Assembly (NCBI GenBank): GCA_016178625.1
Contig: JACOSX010000106.1
Coordinates: forward strand, 1-44,784
Reading direction: 5' to 3'
Length of the DNA: 44,784 bases
Source: Ignavibacteria bacterium
GTDB lineage: Bacteria; Bacteroidota; Ignavibacteria; UBA10030; SZUA-254
Part shown: one piece after another, positions 8,810-17,400 of the stretch
Position numbering within the stretch: position 1 is the stretch's first letter
How the letters are laid out: each line of letters opens with the position of its first letter
Program-made: the position numbers and the translations under genes
Notes under the pieces: model-generated
Told to the model about the DNA's origin: nothing
Databases searched by the model: none
Seen by the model: only the letters and a program-made list of their open reading frames with translations

Positions 8810-9852
8810 GTTCGATCCGCAAGGGTAGTGATGAGAAGATCATTCTCACTCGGTGTGCCGACGGTGACACGAAGGCAATTTGTTAGGCGCTGCTCGCTTC
8901 TGCGCCTCACGATGATCCCCTTTCGGGCAAGTCGTTCATACACTGCGTGGGCATCCTTGAACTCAACAAGAGCAAAATTTGCATCGCTCGGATACACGTG
9001 TACGACATCCGGCAGGTTCTTCAATGCAGTGATCAATCGTGTTCGTTCACGTTTGATTAAACAGATTGAGGAGGCAAGGAACTCAGGCTTCTCCAACGCA
9101 TCCAGCGCCATGTGGGATGTTACTGCATTTACATTGTATGGCGCTTTAATGCGAAGGAGATATGATACAACCCGAGGATGTGCAATACAGTAGCCCAGAC
9201 GGATGCCGGCAAGTCCCCACGCCTTCGACAGTGTCCGTAGGACCACAAGATTATCGTGGCGCTCAACTTCGTTGGTGATGTCACCCAACGCATCGGCAAA
9301 TTCGATGTACGCCTCATCCACGATGACGATGGCATGCAGCTCTTTGCACAAGGTGAAAACATCCTCACGCCGCAGCAGGTTACCCGTCGGGTTATTCGGA
9401 GAACAAAGAAAGACAAGCTTCGTTGTGGATTTGATTGATTTGGAGATTCTGACAAGATCAAGCTGGAAGTTCTCATCAAGCTCGATCGAAATCACCTCAA
9501 CGGCATTCACGTTAGCAGCTACGCGATACACGCCGTACGTCGGCTCGAGAACGGCTATAGAATCTCTCGCAGGTTCACAGAAGAGACGGATCAGTAAATC
9601 AATAACTTCATCCGATCCGACGCCGGTGAAGATCATGTCCGCGGGTACGTCGAGTCGCGCTGAAAGTTTCTTCCTTAATTCACATTGAAAAGGATCGGGG
9701 TATCGGTTGAGAGGAACCCCATCGAATGTCACCGGACTGCCGAGCGGAAGCTCATTGGCATCGAGAAAGATTTGCGCCTGTTGCACTTCGCTGCGCGCCG
9801 ACGCGTATGGCTGGAATGCTTTCAAGTGCGAACGAATAAGATTCTCGATCAT
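8806..9852 (-). CDS. hisC: Histidinol-phosphate aminotransferase
   Basis: A 348-residue fold-type I PLP enzyme that transfers an amino group from glutamate to imidazole acetol phosphate. The PLP lysine is Lys210 in RTLSKAWGLAG. Other family marks are the SPNNPTG loop (151-157), Asp179 that contacts the pyridine nitrogen (IVDEAY) and the phosphate-binding arginine in the loop after Lys210. The length is normal. It overlaps hisD and hisB by four bases each, so translation is coupled. Confidence 0.95.
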   Translation of the reverse strand: MIENLIRSHLKAFQPYASARSEVQQAQIFLDANELPLGSPVTFDGVPLNRYPDPFQCELRKKLSARLDVPADMIFTGVGSDEVIDLLIRLFCEPARDSIAVLEPTYGVYRVAANVNAVEVISIELDENFQLDLVRISKSIKSTTKLVFLCSPNNPTGNLLRREDVFTLCKELHAIVIVDEAYIEFADALGDITNEVERHDNLVVLRTLSKAWGLAGIRLGYCIAHPRVVSYLLRIKAPYNVNAVTSHMALDALEKPEFLASSICLIKRERTRLITALKNLPDVVHVYPSDANFALVEFKDAHAVYERLARKGIIVRRRSEQRLTNCLRVTVGTPSENDLLITTLADRT

Positions 9853-11141
9853 TGCTCTTCCATTCTGATTTCGACCGCCCTCACATGTCCTTCAAGACGT
9901 TCTGCCCGCGCAAGAGTTGTCACTGTCGTCGCGAGCGATCTTAGCCCTTTCGGGGATATTGTCTGGAAAAAGATCGGCTTCATGAAATTTCCAACGGTAA
10001 TACCACCGACTGCAGCAGCTAAGCCACCGGTTGGGAGCGTATGGTTTGTTCCAGAGGCATAGTCACCGAAGACTACGGAACTCATTGAGCCGAGAAAGAC
10101 CGAGCCTGCGTTCTTAACCTTGGAAGCGAGCGAATCCGGATCCGTCACAGCAAGGATGAGGTGTTCGGGCGCGTAGTGGTTGGAAAACTCAATCGCTTCA
10201 TCCAGATCTCGAACAAGGAGAATGAAACTGTTGTTCAATGCCTGTCGAGCTGTCACACAGCGCGGTAGATCCGATAACTGCTTGGAAATCTCTTGTTCAA
10301 CTCTCTCAGCCAACAACGGTGAAGTCGTCACCAAAACAACATGCGAGTCCCCCCCATGTTCCGCTTGCGATAAAAGATCCGCGGCAATCCACTGTGGCTT
10401 CGCGATTTCATCCGCGATGATGAGAAGCTCCGTGGGGCCTGCCAGCAGATCAATCGTAACGTTGTATGGTGGCCGGGCTATCAAGGACTTCATTGCAGTG
10501 ACGAAACGATTCCCAGGACCGAAAATCTTATCAACTTTTGGGATGGACGAAGTGCCCAACGCCATTGCGGCAATCGCCTGCGCCCCGCCAATGTTGAACA
10601 CGTTCTTGATTCCGAGCGTGTCGGCTGCAAATACTATTTCTGCCGCCACCATCCCCTTGCTCGACGGTGGAGTACAGAGAATAATTTCCTCACATCCGGC
10701 TATGCGCGCGGGAATTCCCAACATCAATACTGTAGAAATGAGTGGGGCTGACCCTCCTGGAATGTACAAGCCTACACGCTGAATCGGTCGCCACTCCAAG
10801 CGACACGTAACGCCGGGCCTCGTCTCGATCTCGATAGGCTGTGGAACCTGCGGACAATGATATGCTCTGATAGCATCAGCAGCATCGAAAATTGCCTGTT
10901 TCGTTTTAGAATCGATCCGATGATGTACGTTGCCAAACTCTCTCTCCGATACTCGAAGGTCCTGAAGCTGAATTCCATCGAACTGGAGCGTGAAGTGTTT
11001 CAACGCGTCCTCCCCTTTTGCAGATACTTCTTCGAGGATGACTTTGATGCTTGAGAGGATATCGGAAAAGTCACCGCCCGGCCTTTGAACCAGTGCTTTG
11101 ATTTCGGTCGCTGTAAGAGATTTGTAAACGTACCGTTTCAT
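9849..11141 (-). CDS. hisD: Histidinol dehydrogenase
   Basis: A 430-residue zinc enzyme that makes the last two NAD-dependent oxidations, histidinol to histidine. The zinc ligands fall at the same numbers as in the E. coli enzyme: Gln259 and His262 (SQAEHGG), Asp360 (VFGDYASG) and His419 (EGHVRA). The catalytic Glu326-His327 pair is in NHYAPEHLIL, and the NAD-binding glycine region in FGPGNRF. The start ATG shares one base with the hisG stop (TAATG), and the end overlaps hisC by four bases. Confidence 0.97.
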   Translation of the reverse strand: MKRYVYKSLTATEIKALVQRPGGDFSDILSSIKVILEEVSAKGEDALKHFTLQFDGIQLQDLRVSEREFGNVHHRIDSKTKQAIFDAADAIRAYHCPQVPQPIEIETRPGVTCRLEWRPIQRVGLYIPGGSAPLISTVLMLGIPARIAGCEEIILCTPPSSKGMVAAEIVFAADTLGIKNVFNIGGAQAIAAMALGTSSIPKVDKIFGPGNRFVTAMKSLIARPPYNVTIDLLAGPTELLIIADEIAKPQWIAADLLSQAEHGGDSHVVLVTTSPLLAERVEQEISKQLSDLPRCVTARQALNNSFILLVRDLDEAIEFSNHYAPEHLILAVTDPDSLASKVKNAGSVFLGSMSSVVFGDYASGTNHTLPTGGLAAAVGGITVGNFMKPIFFQTISPKGLRSLATTVTTLARAERLEGHVRAVEIRMEEQ

Positions 11142-12016
11142 TATGCGAAGAATTTTTCAATTGGAACTACGATGATATCGGAGGCACCAGCGTGCTTCAG
11201 TTTTTCTATGACCTCCCAGAAGATATTCTCTCCCACCACAGAATGGATTGCCACCATGCCAGGGTTCGTTAGAGGAACGACAGTTGGACTCTTCATACCT
11301 GGGACTAATTGTTTTATTTTCTCAACTGCCGCCGCAGGGGCATTCATCATTACATACTTCTTACCCCGAGCACTCAGCACGCTGCGAAAGCGGATAAGCA
11401 ATTGATCAATCTCCCGTTTTTTCTTTGCCGATTTTAACGAGGCAGGATTAGCAATAAGCACTGCCTCGGAAGTCATAACAGTGTGGATAACCTCGAGTCC
11501 ATTAACCCGCGCAGTGCTACCCGTCGATATGATATCGCAGGTTGCGTCGGCGACATCAAGTGTCGGGGTGATCTCCACCGAGCCGCTAATCTCGATTATA
11601 TCTGCTGGGATGCTGTTGGACTGGAGAAATCTTTTGACTGTCCTCGGATACGATGTAGCGATGCGCTTTCCTTTGAGCGCGGAAAGTTCCTTGATGGAGC
11701 CAGATTTCGGCGCACAGACCACAAGCTGGCATTTGCCAAAACCCAGATGCTCAACGATCTTCACTCGGGCATTTTTCTCGGCAATAATATTCTCGCCGAC
11801 AATGCCGAACTCGCTTACACAATCCTGTACGTACTCGGGAATGTCATCATCCCGTACCGAGAGAATATCAAGCAAATAGTTTCGGCATGGAGAAAATAGC
11901 GCACGGGAACGAAGATCAAAATCCAATCCCATTGCCCTCAAAAGGGCGGTGGATTCTTCCGTGATACGCCCTTCTTTCTGGATAGCAAGCTTCAATCGAC
12001 CGTTGGTAGCTATCAT
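11141..12016 (-). CDS. hisG: ATP phosphoribosyltransferase, long form
   Basis: The first enzyme of the pathway, joining ATP and PRPP. The 291 residues make it the long form, with a C-terminal ACT-like regulatory domain (about 215-291) for histidine feedback, so no HisZ partner is needed and none is seen. The PRPP-binding loop is in CDIISTGSTARVNG. The start ATG 12016-12014 touches an operator-like palindrome (12015-12036), and no Shine-Dalgarno sequence is visible, so initiation may depend on coupling to the upstream regulator gene, which ends 43 bases before. Confidence 0.95.
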   Translation of the reverse strand: MIATNGRLKLAIQKEGRITEESTALLRAMGLDFDLRSRALFSPCRNYLLDILSVRDDDIPEYVQDCVSEFGIVGENIIAEKNARVKIVEHLGFGKCQLVVCAPKSGSIKELSALKGKRIATSYPRTVKRFLQSNSIPADIIEISGSVEITPTLDVADATCDIISTGSTARVNGLEVIHTVMTSEAVLIANPASLKSAKKKREIDQLLIRFRSVLSARGKKYVMMNAPAAAVEKIKQLVPGMKSPTVVPLTNPGMVAIHSVVGENIFWEVIEKLKHAGASDIIVVPIEKFFA

Positions 12017-12036
12017 ACTTTAGTAAAGTAAAGTGT
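12015..12036. promoter_or_regulatory. Operator-like palindrome at the hisG start
   Basis: The arms are ATACTTTA and TAAAGTGT around a six-base centre GTAAAG, seven of eight arm pairs complementary. Nineteen of 22 bases equal the site at 12355-12376, which precedes the TrpR-like gene. The site abuts and slightly overlaps the hisG start codon, occupying the place of a ribosome site. Probable second binding site of the TrpR-like regulator; this is inference from the shared sequence. Confidence 0.65.
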
Positions 12037-12059
12037 TTTAACAAAAAAATTATGAAGAA

Positions 12060-12353
12060 TTATGAAGAAAGAGCGCCCCTGCGCTTCAGCACCTGTCGAT
12101 ATCCTCCGGTACCGCTTTTGACCCAGCGGGCAACACGGGCAACTGTGGTGGAGCTCAACCCCGTTGCTTCAATGATCTTCAGGTAGGAGACATCCTTGGC
12201 AATCATACGGGCAACCTTCCAGCGTTCAGCAAATTCTTTGATTTCGACTTCCGTCAACAAATCCCGGAAAAAAGCTTTTGCCTCTGTGAGGCTCTCGATT
12301 GAGAGTATTGTCCTATACAAATCGTCTATATCTTGCTGACTGATCTTTCGCAT
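12060..12353 (-). CDS. TrpR-like (YerC/YecD family) regulator of the his operon
   Basis: A 97-residue protein of the TrpR superfamily, YerC/YecD type, a helical DNA-binding dimer. The helix-turn-helix lies in the middle third, in IIEATGLSSTTVARVARWV (about 60-78), and the FRDLLTEVEIKEFAERW helix before it is typical of this family. In other bacteria members of this family next to his genes are predicted histidine regulators (often called HisR). Here it is the first gene of the operon, just behind a strong promoter with an operator over the -10, and a second copy of the operator stands before hisG, so autoregulation plus operon repression is the likely mode. Effector (histidine or a pathway product) is not shown by the sequence. 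Confidence 0.85.
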   Translation of the reverse strand: MRKISQQDIDDLYRTILSIESLTEAKAFFRDLLTEVEIKEFAERWKVARMIAKDVSYLKIIEATGLSSTTVARVARWVKSGTGGYRQVLKRRGALSS

Positions 12354-12354
12354 A

Positions 12355-12376
12355 ATACTTTAGCTAAGTAAAGTAT
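12355..12376. promoter_or_regulatory. Operator palindrome before the TrpR-like gene
   Basis: A perfect inverted repeat with arms ATACTTTA and TAAAGTAT and centre GCTAAG. It covers most of the -10 hexamer and the expected transcription start, two bases upstream of the regulator's ATG. A bound dimer here would block RNA polymerase. Nearly the same site recurs before hisG. Confidence 0.75.
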
Positions 12377-12400
12377 ACAAAAAAATCTTATAGTTGTCAA
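12372..12400 (-). promoter_or_regulatory. Sigma-70-type promoter of the his operon
   Basis: On the minus strand TTGACA (12400-12395) is separated by exactly 17 bases from TATACT (12377-12372). The start would fall near 12365, leaving a leader of about 12 bases before the regulator's ATG. The elements match the general bacterial consensus rather than the TTTG/TAnnTTTG form used by Bacteroides. Confidence 0.75.
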
Positions 12401-12660
12401 GATTTATTTTTATGAGTATCACATTCTTTGGGTAATTGACTCTTAAGAATATATGTCGTGTGAGCCCTTGTGTATCAATCTCACAGAATCATCATTTGGA
12501 AATCGCGGTTATCTAAGGAAGGAAAAACAGCTCAAACAGTTCCATTTCACAAAGAATCTCTCCCTCCCTCAACAGGCAGTTTGTTGATTTTAACTTTCTT
12601 CCTGACCCTAAATTGTGACAAACGGAATACCCCAAATGGATTGAATCTTCAGTGGTATGT
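12401..12660. other. Intergenic stretch without a recognised gene
   Basis: Lies between the his promoter and the 3' end of the receiver/TPR gene, both transcribed leftward. A 71-codon plus-strand frame at 12470 has no ribosome site or recognisable features and is not called. No hairpin with a T-run was found by eye. Confidence 0.5.
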
Positions 12661-14319
12661 TCATTTGGAGCGCAACTCCCGATAACGCCTGATCTTTCCT
12701 TTAATAGTAGAAATAAGATGACTGTCGTTAAACGGTTTGGTTAGAAAATCATCTACCCCAAGCTCTTTTCCTTTTCGAGCAAGTGACTCGTCTGAATAGC
12801 CGGTTAAGAAAATAAATGGGACGAACTTTAAATGTTGAAGTTGTTTCAATTTTTCATAAAATGTAAAACCCCCCATCGTTGATTTCGGAAGATTGATGTC
12901 ACAAAGAATGAGATCAGGGTTAGAAGTTTTCAGCATTTCAAATGCCTCATCGGAAGTTGTAAATGCTTTGGTTCCAAGGCCCGCATCTTCAAGCGTCGCT
13001 ACAACAACTTGAAGAAATTCTTCGTCATCGTCAATAACAACAACGGTTGGCTTGCGGCTTGTAGTCTGTATCTCCGCAAGAAGTTTTGCTTCGATTTGAA
13101 GATGTTCTTCAGTGGACACCTGAAATTTTTCTCGTAGCTGGTCAAGCACTGCCGCTCTTGCTGGAGTAATAAAGGGAGCGGATCTCGCACGTTTTAATGC
13201 CTGTCTCCAAAGATCATCATCCCATCCAGAAGACGCCTTGCCTGATGGTACCCAGATCCGTTTGAAAGCCTCCATGTATGTTTGATGTTTTACTTCTTTT
13301 TCGAGTTCTGCATGTTCCTCCATAGAAATACCAAGCGCAGATCTCAGATCATCCAGTTTAGTCTTCCGCTCTCCTGTAGGAACACCATTGGCCCAACCGC
13401 TGACAAGAGCAGAACGATAAATAGAATGGGCATCGCTTTGTGATTGCACAAAAGCGGAAATCTTCCGCGTGTCCTTACGCCGCTCCTCTTCAAGTTTTCT
13501 CGATTCTTCTTTCTGTCGAATGAGCTCCTCATCTAATTTACGACGTTCCTCATCATATTTTCGCGTCTCTTCACGTCTGCGTTGTTCCTCTTCGAGTTTG
13601 AAAGCCTCTTCCAATTTGCGCCGTTCTTTATACTGTTTCTCATTTTCTAATTCACGATTCCGTCGTTCTTCCTCTTTACGGCGAGCAGCCTCTTCTAAAC
13701 TTCTCCGCGCATCCTCCAGTTTGCGCCGTTCTTCATCCTGTTTCTCTTTCTCCAATGTACGCTTCTGTCGTTCTTCCTCTTTACGACGAGTTGCCTCTTC
13801 TAAACTTCTCCGCGCATCCTCCAGTTTGCGCCGTTCTTCATCCTGTTTCTCCTTCTCCAACTCCCGCTTCCGTCGCTCCTCTTCTTTGCGCCGAGCAGCC
13901 TCCTCTAAACTTTTCCGCGCATCCTCCAGTTTGCGCCGCTCTTCATCCTGTTTCTCTTTCTCCTTAAGGCCAGCGGCCTCCTCCGAATTTTTCCGAGCTT
14001 CGTCCAACGTGGGCTTCTCTACTTCGCTCTGGTGGCGTTCCCCATCAAGTTTACCCTGTTCTTCCACCGAGCGTTCCTTCACATCGCCGATACCTTTGCG
14101 ATTTATGTCCATCGGCCGTTTATTTTGCAACGTCCGCCGGAGCTCAAAAATTCGCTCTTGATACGCTCGTACGTATACATTCCCGGGATCAATCTTCGCT
14201 GCGCGATCAGTTTCAAGGAGAGCTTGCTGAAGGTCTCCGCTCTTAATGAATTCATCGACTCGCTTTAAGATTTCACCGACGGCTTTTTGGATACTATCAC
14301 GAGATATCGATTGTGCCAT
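12661..14319 (-). CDS. TPR / charged single-helix / receiver-domain protein
   Basis: A 552-residue response regulator of unusual build. Residues 15-65 form a TPR-like pair of helices ending IDPGNVYVRAYQER, similar to the start of the neighbouring gene (IDPHNFAAIAYQRF). Residues about 95-285 are almost only Glu, Lys, Arg, Ala, Leu and Asp, built from 35-residue tandem copies; the i/i+4 alternation of acidic and basic residues suggests a stable single alpha helix or coiled coil. Residues about 290-420 hold two helical repeats each ending in a motif like LGISMEEHAELE or FQVSTEEHLQIE. A CheY-type receiver ends the protein (phosphoacceptor Asp474 in LILCDINLP, Lys528 in FLTKPF). No export signal. 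It is the last gene of the chemosensory cluster, 161 bases after the previous gene, so it may be an output regulator of the CheA kinase. Confidence 0.8.
   Translation of the reverse strand: MAQSISRDSIQKAVGEILKRVDEFIKSGDLQQALLETDRAAKIDPGNVYVRAYQERIFELRRTLQNKRPMDINRKGIGDVKERSVEEQGKLDGERHQSEVEKPTLDEARKNSEEAAGLKEKEKQDEERRKLEDARKSLEEAARRKEEERRKRELEKEKQDEERRKLEDARRSLEEATRRKEEERQKRTLEKEKQDEERRKLEDARRSLEEAARRKEEERRNRELENEKQYKERRKLEEAFKLEEEQRRREETRKYDEERRKLDEELIRQKEESRKLEEERRKDTRKISAFVQSQSDAHSIYRSALVSGWANGVPTGERKTKLDDLRSALGISMEEHAELEKEVKHQTYMEAFKRIWVPSGKASSGWDDDLWRQALKRARSAPFITPARAAVLDQLREKFQVSTEEHLQIEAKLLAEIQTTSRKPTVVVIDDDEEFLQVVVATLEDAGLGTKAFTTSDEAFEMLKTSNPDLILCDINLPKSTMGGFTFYEKLKQLQHLKFVPFIFLTGYSDESLARKGKELGVDDFLTKPFNDSHLISTIKGKIRRYRELRSK
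13600..13965 (-). repeat. 105-bp in-frame tandem repeat coding for charged helix
   Basis: Three close copies and a more diverged one code for the 35-residue unit with KLEDARRSLEEA. The same stretch (TCTAAACTTCTCCGCGC and a one-base variant, plus strand) recurs at 13694, 13799 and 13904, exactly 105 bases apart. The near identity at DNA level points to recent duplication. Confidence 0.85.
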
Positions 14320-14480
14320 GGATGCGATAATGACAGAAATAATTCTTAGAAAAACTACAACTCAAACGTTAAATGTACCTTAACATGTCAAAGGGAATAA
14401 CCCGCCCCTATATCGATACACTAAACATATTAGCAAACTTTTGATGAAATGCATCGAAAGAGGGCATCGTGATTCTGGAT

Positions 14481-17400
14481 CTACTTTAGGGAGCGTTTTA
14501 TTCGCTCCTGAAACTCACCTTGGTTTAATAGATTATAGAAATCAGCGTTGGTCAGTTCTTCAACTCGGTAATCCAAAACGAGTGCCTCGCGTAAAGCTTC
14601 GAGTGCCCTTTTTTTCTTTTGGTTATCAATATCCTTCTTCTTAGGTGATCGCATTTGCAGTGCATACATCTGCGAGATTTTGTAAAGAATCTCGGGATCG
14701 TTCTTGCCGCTTTGCCTGGCATCGTCTGCAAACGAAATTGCTTCCTGAAAACGTCCCTCTCGAGTCAAGATAAGTGCAAGGTAGATCATCGAACGACCGT
14801 CGTTCTGATCAACCTGTATGGATTCCAGGAGCTGGTCGATATTACTCTCGAAGAGTGCTTTCGCTTCCTTTGTTTTATTCATCGCTTGAAGAAGACGTGC
14901 AAATCGGTACTTGGTGACATAATCTTTGGATTTTATTTTCAACCCTCGCTCAAATGATGCTGAAACTCGCCCTCCATATCGTGCTAAAAGCACTGGATCA
15001 AACATAATCGCATTAGCGATAGGTCCGGAAAGATATTGATTCGAATCAGCTACTAAAGGTAAAGTCATATCGAGGTATTGCACCGCTTCGATAGGTAACC
15101 CGCTTAAATGTTTTACCGACGCCAGTGTTAGAAGAACCGTAGTGTCTTTAGGATTAAGTTTGAACGCCTGGCTCAGAGCATTCATTGCATCATCGTACTT
15201 TCCAACGAGACCATAAATATTTCCTTCAGCGAGATATGCCTCACTCTTGTTAGGAGCAAGTGCTATCACTTTTTGATATTCATTCAATGCTGACAGGTAC
15301 TCCTTTTTCTTCGCGAATGTTTCCCCTCGGGATAATAGTGACTCTATTGACTCCGTAGTCACTACTCGAGCGGGAGCTTCTCGACTCGCGTCTGTTGCCA
15401 CGCTCGTTGCAGGAATGACGAGGTTCGATGGTGTCTCACGGTGAAGCCAAAAAACAATACCAATAGTTGTTCCCACGATGATAACAATTGTTGATGCGAC
15501 AATCCACCATAGGCCCGTAAAGGAGTTCTTCTTTCTATCAATTGCCTGAATCGGAGCAACGGGTTCTTTCTTTAGCACTTCTCTTTTCGGGGTTTCTTTT
15601 GGGGGTGCTTCTTCTCGTTGAGGTGTTTTTTCCTTCAGAGTTTCGTGGTCTTGTTGTGCTTGTCTGTGCAAGATTTTCAATCGCAACGACAGCGCCCTTG
15701 AATTATCCGGATGGGACACCAAATAATTTGTTATCTCTTCCAACGCTCCCCCGAGGTCACCTCGGTTAAAGAGAATTTCGGCATTTGCAAACTTAAAATT
15801 GTACCTTTCATCCATTTTCTCTTTTAGAAGACCCGCATCGCCTGCATGGGGCTGGGAGTTTCCCTCGTTGCTTTCAATTTTCTCCGCTTGAACGTCTATT
15901 TTTTCTTCGGCGACCTCAGGTACTTCATCTTCTGTCTTGTGCTGTTCCTTTGAATCTTGTTGTGCTTGTGTGTGCAAGATTTTCAACCGCAAAGAAAGGG
16001 CTGTTGCATTATCCGGATGAGACACCAAATAATCTGTTATCTCTTCCAACGCTTCATTGAGGTCACCTCGGTTAAAGAGAATTTCGGCGTTGGTAAACTT
16101 GAAATCGAGGCTCTCATCTTTTTCCTCTTTTACAACAGCGGCATCCCCGTCATGCTGTCGGGAGTTTTCCTTATTGCTTTCAATCTTCTCTACCCGAAAG
16201 TCTTTCTTTTCCTCAGCAACATCTTGCACGTTATCTTCCGGTTTGCGCTGGTCTTCTAACCTTTGTTGTGCTTGTACGATCTCCGACCGTAACGATAGCG
16301 CTGTCGCATTATCCGGATGAGACACTAAATAATCTGTTATCTCTTCTAATGCCTCACCGAGGTCTCCCCGGTTAAGAAGAACTTCGGCTTTGGCAATTCT
16401 ATGCTGGCGTTTTTTGGTCTTTTTCTTCTTTGCAAGATTGGCATCGTCTCCATGCTGCTGGGAGTGTTCCTCCTTGCGTTCAACTTTTTGAACGTCTATC
16501 TTTTCCTCAGCAACGTTTTGCACGTTATCTTCCGGTTTGCGCTGGTCTTCTAAACTTTGTTGTGCTTGTAAGATCGTCGACCGTAATGATAGCGCTGTCG
16601 CATTATCCGGATCAGACACCAAATAACCTGTGATCTCTTCTAATGCTCTACCGAAGTCACCTCGATTAAAAAGAACTTCGGCTTTGGCAATTCTAAACTG
16701 GTGGTTTTTGTCTTTTTTCTTTTTTGCAAGATCGGCATCATCCCCATGCTGCTGGGAGTGTTCTTCCTTGCTTTCGACTTTCTCTGCCTGAGAGTCTATC
16801 TGCTCCTCAGCAACCTCTTGTACTTCATCTGGGATTTTGAGCGGTTCCCCTAAATCTTGTTGGGCTTGTAAGATTTTCAACCGCAATGACAGCGCTTTTA
16901 AATTATCCGGATCAGACAGCAAATAATCTGTTATTTCTTCTAACGCTCTATCGAGGTTTCCTTGATTAAAGAGAACCTCGGCTTTGGCAATTCTAAACTG
17001 GCGTTGTTTGTCCTTTTTCTCTTCCGCGAGACCAGCCTCGCCCCCTAGTCGCTGTGAGTTTTCCTCCGTGCTTTCAACTTTTTCTGCTTGAGAGTCTACC
17101 TTTTCCCCGGTGACTTCAGGGACTCTATCTTCTGTCTTGCGCTGTTCTTCCGAACCGCGGTGTTCCTGGGTGTGTAAGATTTTTAACCGTAACGACAGCG
17201 CCGTTGCATTATCCGGATCAGACACCAAATAATCTGTTATTTCTTCCAACGCTCCACCGAGGTCACCTCGGCTGAAGAGAACTTCAGCTTTGGCAATTCT
17301 AAACTGGTATTGTTTGTCCGTTCTCTCTTTTGCAAAAACAGCGTCGACCTCCTGCTGTTGAAGTCTCTCCGTCTTCCTTTCAATTTTCTCTATCTGAAAG

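Noticed and set aside
10180-10782. 200-codon plus-strand frame
   Set aside because: Shadow of hisD; the hisD frame has all active-site residues and operon context.
9849-11141. Frameshift or damage in hisD suggested by several overlapping frames
   Set aside because: The minus-strand frame is continuous over 430 residues with intact zinc ligands.
12470-12685. 71-codon plus-strand frame in the his/chemosensory gap
   Set aside because: No ribosome site, no recognisable motif, and it runs into the convergent gene.
13469-14161. Long Ser/Arg-rich open frame on the plus strand
   Set aside because: It is the antisense shadow of the repetitive charged helix of the gene at 12661-14319; low complexity keeps the frame open.
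15640-17340. Regular repeats that might suggest a CRISPR array
   Set aside because: The unit is about 300 bases, coding, in frame and without spacers of uniform size.
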